From JAYELX01 sp964544065 (GTDB lineage Bacteria > Chloroflexota > Anaerolineae > Anaerolineales > UBA11858): 5,108 nucleotides of DNA. The position numbers were made by a program, and so were the translations under genes. Of the stretch, positions 1-4,651 are shown one piece after another (the first letter of the stretch is position 1; every line of letters begins with the position of its first letter). The notes under the pieces were generated by a model. The model ran no database searches and had not been told where the DNA came from. It was given only the letters and a program-made list of their open reading frames with translations. The stretch is from the NCBI GenBank assembly GCA_964544065.1, contig CAZJBA010000198.1, positions 1 to 5,108 on the forward strand, written 5' to 3'.

Positions 1-1
1 G

Positions 2-28
2 CTCTGGAACGCCTTTTCAGTTCCAGAG
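2..28. repeat. Perfect 9-bp stem-loop at left edge
   Basis: CTCTGGAAC (2-10) and GTTCCAGAG (20-28) are exact reverse complements around a 9-nt loop. Neither side is followed by a T-tract, so it does not look like a simple intrinsic terminator. It directly abuts a second, larger inverted repeat at 29-96. It may continue a structured element that starts outside the window. Confidence 0.7.
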
Positions 29-96
29 TGTATCGAAATCAAGCGGATTGAGACGGAAAATCCATTTTCCAGGCCGCTCCACTTGGTTTCGATACA
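29..96. repeat. 68-nt nested imperfect palindrome (REP-like or structured RNA)
   Basis: The outer arms, TGTATCGAAATCAAG (29-43) and CTTGGTTTCGATACA (82-96), pair over 15 positions with one non-Watson-Crick position. That position is a U-G wobble in plus-strand RNA but an A-C mismatch in minus-strand RNA. Inside, CGG (44-46) can pair with CCG (74-76), leaving a 5-nt bulge at 77-81. At the tip, GGAAAA (55-60) pairs perfectly with TTTTCC (65-70) around the loop TCCA. This reads as one long hairpin. It could be a dispersed extragenic palindrome, a remnant of a small mobile element or a structured RNA; the sequence does not decide between these. Confidence 0.65.
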
Positions 97-148
97 TTTT
101 CGCCCTCCCGCAGGGATGCACAGCGACGGTTGAAAACACTTGCCACGC

Positions 149-216
149 TTTGCGGCCCTTTGGGCAGGCATGCTTCGCAAACCGGCGTTCCACTCTTATC
201 TTAATGATATTGAGTG
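149..216. repeat. Two further stem-loops in the non-coding left flank
   Basis: TTTGCG (149-154) pairs with CGCAAA (176-181), and inside it GCCC (155-158) pairs with GGGC (162-165) around TTT. A second hairpin follows: CACTC (191-195) with GAGTG (212-216), and within it TATC (197-200) with GATA (206-209). The second lies about 30 bp past the stop of the minus-strand PIN toxin gene and could protect or end that mRNA, but it has no adjacent T-run. I see no credible protein gene in 1-244. Confidence 0.5.
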
Positions 217-244
217 TGGAGTTGGCGAGTTTGAAGCAAAATTT

Positions 245-664
245 TTATCCCCATGGGTTGATGATCTCTATCCCTGTCGAATCGAAATCTGCCACATTAC
301 GAGTAACCAGTGCGATACCGTAAGTCAAGGCTGTCGCCGCGATCAAGGAATCGATCGCGGGCATCGGGTTTCCGTCGGCCTCCAATTGAGCGAGCAAACG
401 CCCCCATTGAATGAAAACATCCGTACCCAAGGGAAGGATTTTGCCTTGAAAGCGCGGTAACAGTTCGTGATTGAGCCATACCTTCAAATCACGTTTGCGT
501 TCTGATTCCGGCAGCTTTTCGATCCCTTTGGTGATCTCCCCAATCGTGATCGCACTGAGATAAACTTGCTCGCTTTCCAACGAATCGACCCAAGCGACAA
601 CTATTTGGTTGGGCTGCTTTGAGACTAACTCTGAGATAACGCAAGTGTCAAGCAGATAATTCAC
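245..664 (-). CDS. vapC: PIN-domain ribonuclease toxin, VapC/FitB type
   Basis: This is a 139-residue single PIN domain, the usual length for VapC/FitB toxins, which are Mg-dependent endoribonucleases held inactive by a partner antitoxin. The acidic active-site set is present: D6 in the N-terminal LLDTCVISE motif, E43 in the TIGEI motif, D105 in PAIDSLIAATAL, and the C-terminal TRNVADF motif (N123, D126). The ending FDSTGIEIINPW is typical of FitB-like members. The start is GTG, with its last two bases plus the next A forming the antitoxin's TGA (GTGA, a 4-bp overlap). A GGGGA stretch about 8 nt upstream can serve as ribosome binding site. The overlap indicates translational coupling to the antitoxin. 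The gene looks intact. The RNA target cannot be inferred from sequence. Confidence 0.92.
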   Translation of the reverse strand: MNYLLDTCVISELVSKQPNQIVVAWVDSLESEQVYLSAITIGEITKGIEKLPESERKRDLKVWLNHELLPRFQGKILPLGTDVFIQWGRLLAQLEADGNPMPAIDSLIAATALTYGIALVTRNVADFDSTGIEIINPWG

Positions 665-909
665 AGATCGATCCCCGAACGCGGCAAACTTTTGTCCCGC
701 TCAAGATCAAGACCGGTCAAGGGCGAACGGCGAAAGAACTCCGAAAGTTTCCCCTGAGAAGCGCACATTTCTTCATATTGGCGATAAGAGATCACCACCG
801 CCGTGTTCTTGCCCCAGCGGGTGATAAGCTGTGGGCCTTGCTCAAGAGCGCGGTCGACCACTTCACTAAGTTTATTTTTGGCTTCCTGCATCTGCCAACT
901 CGTGTTCAT
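661..909 (-). CDS. Phd/YefM-family antitoxin of the PIN toxin
   Basis: This 82-residue protein is a Phd/YefM-type antitoxin. Residues 1-50 carry the family pattern: W-x-MQEAKNKLSEVVDRALEQGP, then ITRWGKNTAVVISYRQYEE. This region forms the DNA-binding dimer in known members. Residues about 55-82 (LSEFFRRSPL followed by an acidic/basic tail) match the segment that wraps the PIN toxin in this subfamily. The ATG is preceded by GGAGG at 916-920 with 6-nt spacing, so the start is secure. It is the first gene of a two-gene operon and overlaps the toxin by 4 bp. By family precedent it should neutralise the toxin and repress its own promoter; a matching promoter and direct-repeat operator lie just upstream. 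The symbol is left empty because vapB, phd and yefM are used inconsistently for this class. Confidence 0.92.
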   Translation of the reverse strand: MNTSWQMQEAKNKLSEVVDRALEQGPQLITRWGKNTAVVISYRQYEEMCASQGKLSEFFRRSPLTGLDLERDKSLPRSGIDL

Positions 910-924
910 CGAACGCCTCCATTT

Positions 925-942
925 CTGTCTAGCCTGTCTAGA
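925..942. promoter_or_regulatory. Candidate antitoxin operator: two 8-bp direct repeats
   Basis: CTGTCTAG occurs exactly twice, at 925-932 and 934-941, one base apart (9-bp phase). Each copy contains the self-complementary CTAG, so the site can also be read as two CTAG half-sites. It abuts the -10 box (942-947) and covers the predicted transcription start near 935 of the Phd-type antitoxin gene. Autorepression by the antitoxin or toxin-antitoxin complex is the known mode for this family; its use here is inferred from position. Confidence 0.6.
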
Positions 943-970
943 TTTTAATCGTTTCCAACCCCAGCGTCAA
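942..970 (-). promoter_or_regulatory. Sigma-70-type promoter of the PIN toxin-antitoxin operon
   Basis: Read on the minus strand, TTGACG (970-965) and TAAAAT (947-942) are separated by exactly 17 bp, close to the consensus in sequence and spacing. The predicted start is near 935, giving a leader of roughly 25 nt before the antitoxin ATG. The promoter lies in the 78-bp gap after aroE, where I see no terminator, so read-through from aroE is also possible. Confidence 0.7.
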
Positions 971-987
971 TAACCAACCTTCTTGTT

Positions 988-1863
988 TCATTCATCCTTT
1001 ACCGCTGCCCACATCGCCTCCCGCGGTACATCCCGACCCACCCAGCGTTCCAGTGACAGGGCGGCCTGTTCGACCAGCATGCCAAGTCCGGTCACGGCGG
1101 ACAGCCCGGCGGCGCGTGCATCGCACACCAGGCGGGTCTCGCGGGGATTGTAAACCAGGTCGTACACAGCGGCATCGGGGGGAAAGGGTACATCTCCAGG
1201 CCAGGGAGAGGCGTCCACATGCGGGTGCATGCCTATGGGGGTACAGTTTACAAGCAGTGGACAGTGGGTAGTAGAGAGTAGGGAGTGGGTAGTGGACAGT
1301 GGGTGGTTACTTAGTTTTACTGCCGAAATTTGCCCCCCATGCGGTGATAATTGATCACAAAGGATTTGAGCTTGTTCCAATCTGCGGGCGGCAACGTTCA
1401 GGGACCAGCCGTGACGGAGCAATGCATAGGCCACCGCCCGCGCCGCACCGCCCGCGCCCAACAGTAGCGCGTTTTTGCGTTCGAACGTGTGCACGTTTAG
1501 ACGTTGACACGCATCTTTCCAAAAGCCAGGGGCGTCGGTATTGTCACCAATCAGGCGATCGCCGCGAGCGAAAATCGTGTTCACCGCTCCGATCGCCTCA
1601 GCAGCAGGAGTAAGTTCATCGAGCAAGGGGATCACATTTTGCTTGTGGGGGATCGTCACGTTGAGACCGTGGATTTGCCCCCTTTGAATCTTTTCCAGCA
1701 AGCTGGACAAGGCTTCTTCCCCCTCCGGGAGCGGCGGGATCTCGTACAAACGATATTCCCCCTCCAAGTCGAGCGCGCCCAATCCGGCATGGTGCAATTG
1801 TGGCGAGAGACTATGCTCTAGCGGGTGGCCGATTAGACCAAACTGATAAATTTGACTAATCAA
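988..1863 (-). CDS. aroE: Shikimate dehydrogenase (NADP+)
   Basis: AroE reduces 3-dehydroshikimate to shikimate with NADPH in the cytosol. Counting 291 residues from the chosen TTG, I see the N-terminal substrate motif GLIGHPLEHSLSP (S18, S20), NVTIPHK with catalytic lysine K74, GAVNT (N95), GDNTDAPGF with catalytic aspartate D110, the Rossmann loop GAGGAA (136-141), NCTPIGMHP, YDLVYNP, and GLGMLVEQAAL with Q266. The longer ATG-initiated frame (1938) would overlap the upstream toxin gene by 83 bp and adds a non-homologous extension. TTG at 1863 overlaps the toxin stop by 8 bp and starts the protein a few residues before the conserved strand, as usual; GTG at 1890 is an alternative. Two oddities: the usual cofactor-loop NRT reads ARR (159-161), and residues about 187-203 are encoded by a low-complexity DNA repeat. 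The gene appears otherwise intact. Confidence 0.93.
   Translation of the reverse strand: MISQIYQFGLIGHPLEHSLSPQLHHAGLGALDLEGEYRLYEIPPLPEGEEALSSLLEKIQRGQIHGLNVTIPHKQNVIPLLDELTPAAEAIGAVNTIFARGDRLIGDNTDAPGFWKDACQRLNVHTFERKNALLLGAGGAARAVAYALLRHGWSLNVAARRLEQAQILCDQLSPHGGQISAVKLSNHPLSTTHSLLSTTHCPLLVNCTPIGMHPHVDASPWPGDVPFPPDAAVYDLVYNPRETRLVCDARAAGLSAVTGLGMLVEQAALSLERWVGRDVPREAMWAAVKDE
1256..1304. repeat. Low-complexity AGTGG/GGGTAGT repeat inside aroE
   Basis: AGTGGACAGTGGGT occurs exactly at 1256-1269 and again at 1291-1304, 35 bp apart, with similar units (AGTAGAGAGTAGGGAGTGGGT) between. The 35-bp offset is not a multiple of three, so the two copies are read in different frames of aroE. They give a Ser/Thr/His/Leu-rich stretch (PLSTTHSLLSTTHCPLL). 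From memory, similar strings occur as dispersed intergenic repeats in some cyanobacterial and Chloroflexota genomes; I could not check this. Confidence 0.75.
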
Positions 1864-2107
1864 TGATCCGGTTATAGCTATCGTGGTCACCAATCCAAAC
1901 CCAGATGAAATCCGAACCATCCTCGATTGCCAAAGCACGATGGCTCAAACCCACTCGCGCCGACCAAAACCGGCCGGTCCGTTTAAAATGCAGTGAGGGA
2001 TGTCTAGGATTTTGCTTCAGCAACTCAAAATTTTTGCGCGCTAATCGTTGCATTTGGTCAGGCAACTTGTCAAACTGATCCCAAAATTGAGGCGTGGCAT
2101 GATGCAT
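1856..2107 (-). CDS. RelE/ParE-superfamily toxin (small type II TA toxin)
   Basis: This 83-residue protein has the compact RelE/ParE-like layout: an N-terminal helical part (FWDQFDKLPDQMQRLARKNFELLKQNP, residues 8-34), then strands built around PSLHFKRTGRFWSARVGLSHRALAIE and a C-terminal DFIWVWIGDHDSYNRII. The pattern LHFK...WSARVG..HRALA...WIGDHDxYxRII is a recurrent one in proteins often annotated as hypothetical or RelE-like. The core basic residues (K42, R43, R46, R51) and H72 are where ribosome-dependent RNases of this fold carry functional groups, but the activity here is inferred. Its ATG follows directly on the stop codon of the small upstream gene (TAGATG, no gap), so the two are almost certainly translationally coupled. 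Its own stop overlaps the probable TTG start of aroE. Confidence 0.8.
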   Translation of the reverse strand: MHHATPQFWDQFDKLPDQMQRLARKNFELLKQNPRHPSLHFKRTGRFWSARVGLSHRALAIEDGSDFIWVWIGDHDSYNRIID

Positions 2108-2305
2108 CTACAGATCCTTCAATGCTCCTTGTTTTTTCGCCGTTCGTGCCTCCTCGATTAAAAAATCGAGTTTGCCCGACTCTGCATCGGCTTCAATCTG
2201 TCCATCCCACCGCTCCCAATCCTTTTCAGCAAACCACTGCCGTAAGCGAATATATTCTTCGCCTGAGAGCGCTTCTATCTCCTTTTGAAGTTGTTTAATC
2301 CGCAT
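2108..2305 (-). CDS. Small antitoxin partner of the RelE-like toxin
   Basis: This 65-residue acidic, mostly helical protein has residues 1-30 (QLQKEIEALSGEEYIRLRQWFAE) followed by a WERWDGQIEADAESGKLDFLIEEA segment (31-54) and a basic tail. The layout EIEALSxEEyxxLRxWFxExDxexWDxQIExDxxxGKLDxLxeEA is one I recognise from short proteins next to RelE-like toxins. I assign the antitoxin role mainly from that and from gene order, since no classic DNA-binding fold is evident. The ATG has a good ribosome binding site (GAGGAAGGA, about 9 nt upstream). Its stop directly abuts the toxin's ATG. The module sits 86 bp after aroA with a candidate promoter of its own. Confidence 0.75.
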   Translation of the reverse strand: MRIKQLQKEIEALSGEEYIRLRQWFAEKDWERWDGQIEADAESGKLDFLIEEARTAKKQGALKDL

Positions 2306-2378
2306 CGAAAACTATCCTTCCTCAAACTGCTCCCAACCTTACGATCTAAACCTATTCAAGTGTCCATATCTGAAAAAT

Positions 2379-2387
2379 ATTATAACA
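2379..2387 (-). promoter_or_regulatory. Extended -10 promoter candidate for the RelE-like TA module
   Basis: The minus strand reads TGTTATAAT, a perfect -10 hexamer with an upstream TGn extension, at 2387-2379. It lies between the aroA stop and the antitoxin, giving a start near 2372 and a leader of about 65 nt. No convincing -35 is seen at 16-18 bp (TTGATC is only 13 bp away), which an extended -10 can tolerate. The module, and perhaps aroE behind it, could be transcribed from here as well as by read-through from aroA. Confidence 0.5.
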
Positions 2388-2391
2388 CCCA

Positions 2392-3699
2392 TTATCCGAT
2401 CAACTCCGCGCCGAGGGCTTCGAGCTTGGCGAAGAAACTGGGGAAGGATTCGGCGATGATTTCAGCGCCATGGACGGTGACGGCTTCATCGGCGCCCAGG
2501 CCTAACACGGTCAGGGCCATGCCTAAACGGTGATCGCCGCGGGCCGAGACATTGCCTCCATGATAGGGATGCCCGCCGCGGATCGAGAATCCATCCTCCT
2601 GTTCCTGGATGGGAATCCCCAGCTTGCTAAATTCTTCCCCCAAAACATGGATTCGATCCGTTTCTTTATAACGTAATTCCTCCGCTTCACGTACGATGGT
2701 CTCGCCCTGTGCGTGCACAGCAGCCACGGCAAAAATGGGGAATTCATCGATCATGCGAACGACCAAATCGCCGTCCACTTCGATGCCTCGCAAATCGGGC
2801 GAATAGGTAACCACAAGATCGCCGACCGGCTCGTTGGCCTGCGCCCTTGTAAGTGTAATTTGGATTTGAGCGCCCATGGCCCGAAGCGCATCAAGCAGGC
2901 CGGTGCGGGTGGGATTGAGCCCGACACTGCGCAGGGTGATCTCGGAACCGGGCGTGATCAGCGCAGCGACGATCAGAAACGCCGCTGAGGAAAAATCGCC
3001 AGGGATGGTGAAGGCCAAGGGAGAAAGCGGCTCGGAAGGAGGCTCCAGGGAGACAGCACGGGCGGCGGTGTCTATCTCGATTTGAGCGCCCATCTGGGCC
3101 AACATCCGCTCGGTGTGATCGCGGGATGGTCCCGGCTCGGTGAGCTTCGTCGCCCCCTCAGCGCCCAGGGCAGCCAGGAGTAGAGCAGTTTTGACCTGTG
3201 CGCTGGCAACGGGCAAGTGATAGTCGATGCCCGTGAGCTGGTCGGCTTTGCCTATGCGCAGCGGGGCGAAGAGCCCATCGGCAGTCTGGATGGATGCGCC
3301 CATTTGACGCAAGGGCTTGACAATCCGCCCCATCGGTCGACGGCGCAACCCCGGAGAACCGTCCAGCAGGGCGGGCGTATTCGTCGCCACCAGCGCGCCC
3401 GTCAGCGTTCGCAGGGTCGTACCCGAGTTGCCACAATCCAAGCGTTTTTCGGCATCGCTCCAGGGTCTCAGCCCATCGCCGCGGACGGTCAGGGTCGTCC
3501 CTTCCAAATGGCAGTCAACCCCCAGCATAGCCAGGGAGTCCAACATTGCTCGGGTAACACCAGCGACGAGATAATTTTCAAAACGGCTGGTTCCCTCTGC
3601 CAGGGCAGCAAACAACGCCGCCCGGTGAGAAATGGATTTATCGCCCGGCAACGTGATCGTGCCGCGCAAGGGCGTATTGGAGCGTATGCTTGTTCTCAT
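2392..3699 (-). CDS. aroA: 3-phosphoshikimate 1-carboxyvinyltransferase (EPSP synthase)
   Basis: AroA condenses shikimate 3-phosphate with phosphoenolpyruvate to give EPSP, the sixth step of the shikimate route and the target of glyphosate. The 435-residue length is normal. Visible motifs in order: LPGDKSISHRA (K21, S22, R26), CGNSGTTLR (N91-R97), LLDGSPGLRRRPM, ASAQVK (S166, Q168, K170), SRDHTE (193-197), LNPTRTG (262-267), IDEFP with catalytic D318-E319, RYKETDRI (K345, E346, R349), GDHR (389-391) and K425. GDKS, RDHTE, SAQVK and NPTRT are the four signatures of class II EPSP synthases. The ATG follows GAGG at 7-nt spacing. It is the first gene of the minus-strand cluster and has its own extended -10 promoter candidate. 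The frame is intact. Confidence 0.97.
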   Translation of the reverse strand: MRTSIRSNTPLRGTITLPGDKSISHRAALFAALAEGTSRFENYLVAGVTRAMLDSLAMLGVDCHLEGTTLTVRGDGLRPWSDAEKRLDCGNSGTTLRTLTGALVATNTPALLDGSPGLRRRPMGRIVKPLRQMGASIQTADGLFAPLRIGKADQLTGIDYHLPVASAQVKTALLLAALGAEGATKLTEPGPSRDHTERMLAQMGAQIEIDTAARAVSLEPPSEPLSPLAFTIPGDFSSAAFLIVAALITPGSEITLRSVGLNPTRTGLLDALRAMGAQIQITLTRAQANEPVGDLVVTYSPDLRGIEVDGDLVVRMIDEFPIFAVAAVHAQGETIVREAEELRYKETDRIHVLGEEFSKLGIPIQEQEDGFSIRGGHPYHGGNVSARGDHRLGMALTVLGLGADEAVTVHGAEIIAESFPSFFAKLEALGAELIG

Positions 3700-3752
3700 A
3701 AGTTATCCTCAAATATGTAAATGGGTTTCTTGAGCACTCAAAACAGGCTACA

Positions 3753-3761
3753 ATTATAGCA
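3753..3761 (-). promoter_or_regulatory. Extended -10 promoter candidate for aroA
   Basis: The minus strand reads TGCTATAAT at 3761-3753: a perfect -10 hexamer plus TG extension. The predicted start is near 3746, leaving a leader of about 47 nt with GAGGATAA as ribosome binding site. No good -35 hexamer lies 16-18 bp upstream. Nearby genes on the other strand make this the only sensible origin for aroA transcription inside the window. Confidence 0.6.
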
Positions 3762-3815
3762 AGGAAATCAATCGCTCTGCTGGATACTTACCCGTTTTAA
3801 GGAGAAAGGAAACAC

Positions 3816-3884
3816 ATGAATCTTGACCTTGCTACTCTGAGCTTGAAGGGACTCTCCCGGGAACCTCTCCCATCTCCGGCTTAA
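3816..3884 (+). CDS. 22-codon small ORF, possible leader peptide
   Basis: An ATG at 3816 opens a 22-residue frame (MNLDLATLSLKGLSREPLPS then PA) ending in TAA at 3882-3884. It is preceded by two purine-rich Shine-Dalgarno-like stretches, AAGGAG (3799-3804) and AAAGGA (3805-3810), the second 5 nt from the ATG. That spacing and quality is better than for several real genes here and is the main reason to list it. The 3' part contains the direct repeat CTCTCCC twice. I do not recognise the peptide. It could be a genuine small protein, a leader ORF for the downstream methyltransferase gene (88 bp away), or the surviving start of a lost gene. No strong plus-strand promoter was found upstream; TTGAGC (3730-3735) with TATAGC 19 bp on is weak. 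Confidence 0.3.
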   Translation: MNLDLATLSLKGLSREPLPSPA

Positions 3885-3942
3885 TCAGTCTTCAATATAC
3901 ACGCCACTCCGCTGGACAGCGCGCCGTAACTTACGATAAACA

Positions 3943-3951
3943 TGCTATCAT
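3943..3951 (+). promoter_or_regulatory. Extended -10 promoter candidate for the methyltransferase gene
   Basis: TGCTATCAT is a -10-like hexamer (5 of 6 to TATAAT) with a TG extension. The expected start near 3958 would put the Shine-Dalgarno AAAGGA (3960-3965) at the extreme 5' end of the mRNA. If it is used, the upstream in-frame ATG at 3942 is not transcribed, which supports the start at 3972. No clear -35 is visible. Confidence 0.35.
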
Positions 3952-3971
3952 CAAAAACGAAAGGAAAACAT

Positions 3972-4487
3972 ATGGAACACAAAACACACCACCAACGCGA
4001 CGATCTGATCGGCGAACACAAACTTGGCGATGCCGGCCAACTTGGTTTTGCGCTCACTTTCGCCCTGGTATGGATTGGCGACAGCTTCTTTTTGGAGTAC
4101 ACAACCATGCTGAATCAATATGTTCCTTCGGGAATCAGGGTGCCCATCGGCATCGGTTTGCTGATCCTCTCGGGTTACCTGGCCAATAGAGGTCTGTCGA
4201 TCGTTTTTAGAGAAGAAAGGGAAGAACCCACCGTGATTCGCAAAGGCGTCTTCGGCATCGTCCGCCACCCCGTTTACCTGAGCGAGATTCTGCTCTACCT
4301 TGGCTTACTCTTCCTGCGCATTTCGCTGCTTGCCGCAGCAGTCTGGATCATGGCCGTCGTCTTTTTGCATTTGATCGCCAAATACGAAGAGAAATTGCTC
4401 TTGGAGCATTTTGGGGAGGACTATAAAGAATACATGCAAGCCGTTCCGATGTGGATTCCGAAGCCCGGTAGAAAGAACGGGGTATGA
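3972..4487 (+). CDS. ICMT/PEMT-like integral membrane methyltransferase family protein
   Basis: This 171-residue membrane protein belongs to the isoprenylcysteine carboxyl methyltransferase-like family. These proteins use S-adenosylmethionine to methylate small, often lipid-like or cysteine-linked substrates; the bacterial substrates are mostly unknown. The hallmark C-terminal region is clear: GVFGIVRHPVYLSEILLYLG (residues 92-111, with R98-H99-P100 and E105), then YEEKLLLEHFGEDYKEYMQAVP (138-159), the paired E139-E140 and FGxxYxxY lining the cofactor pocket in known members. Hydrophobic spans at about 22-41, 56-76 and 102-136 suggest four helices, the last stretch being a helical hairpin. 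The His-rich N-terminus (HKTHHQRDD) is cytosolic or a tail. ATG 3972 is chosen because AAAGGA sits 6 nt upstream; the in-frame ATG at 3942 has no ribosome site. It stands alone, convergent with the rRNA operon. Confidence 0.85.
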   Translation: MEHKTHHQRDDLIGEHKLGDAGQLGFALTFALVWIGDSFFLEYTTMLNQYVPSGIRVPIGIGLLILSGYLANRGLSIVFREEREEPTVIRKGVFGIVRHPVYLSEILLYLGLLFLRISLLAAAVWIMAVVFLHLIAKYEEKLLLEHFGEDYKEYMQAVPMWIPKPGRKNGV

Positions 4488-4597
4488 AACATTTGCTTCA
4501 AGAGTCTCAGACGCCCTCACAGGGGACAGCCGTTCCGAGGCGGGGGATTCGTTCCGGGGCCAGCCCATGCCACAGGCCAGCAGGCCACATCTGAATC
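4488..4597. other. Intergenic spacer between methyltransferase gene and rRNA terminator
   Basis: This stretch lies between two convergent transcription units. I see short internal duplications (CGTTCCG and GGCCAGC each occur twice) but no gene, and no hairpin followed by T residues that would end plus-strand transcription. The methyltransferase transcript may therefore run into the antisense of the 5S gene or end by another route. Confidence 0.5.
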
Positions 4598-4637
4598 AAA
4601 AAACCTCCGTGAGGGTCAAAATTCCCACGCAGGTGGG
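4598..4637 (-). terminator. Probable rRNA operon terminator, two tandem hairpins
   Basis: Downstream of 5S on the minus strand come two short stem-loops. The first, CCCAC-CTGC-GTGGG (4637-4624), is followed by AATTTT. The second, CCTC-ACG-GAGG (4614-4604), runs straight into six T residues (4603-4598). Position just behind the rRNA genes and the T-tract fit an intrinsic terminator; the stems are short, so efficiency is uncertain. Confidence 0.6.
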
Positions 4638-4651
4638 TTAAAAAATAAAAC

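Noticed and set aside
29..96. Terminal inverted repeats of a complete insertion sequence
   Set aside because: The arms are only 38 bases apart with no transposase and no target-site duplication visible; a hairpin or REP-like element is the simpler reading.
48..460. Plus-strand open frames of 91 and 106 codons across the left flank
   Set aside because: They run through the hairpin block and then antisense to the PIN toxin gene, have no recognisable domain and no good ribosome site, and are explained by palindromes and the shadow of the real gene.
1256..1304. CRISPR array
   Set aside because: Only two exact short copies with low-complexity related sequence between them, lying inside aroE; no unique spacers of uniform length.
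1861..1938. N-terminal extension of aroE to the ATG at 1938
   Set aside because: It would overlap the RelE-like toxin gene by 83 bp, and the added residues do not resemble the AroE N-terminus, which begins right after the TTG at 1863.
2523..3720. Several open frames of 69-167 codons inside aroA on both strands
   Set aside because: aroA is unambiguous over the whole interval; the frames reflect its codon composition.
3942..3971. Upstream ATG at 3942 for the methyltransferase
   Set aside because: It has no ribosome binding site and overlaps the extended -10 candidate; ATG 3972 has AAAGGA 6 nt upstream and better fits the protein.
3881..4268. Minus-strand open frames opposite the methyltransferase
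   Set aside because: They are antisense shadows of a gene with clear family motifs; their translations show no domain.
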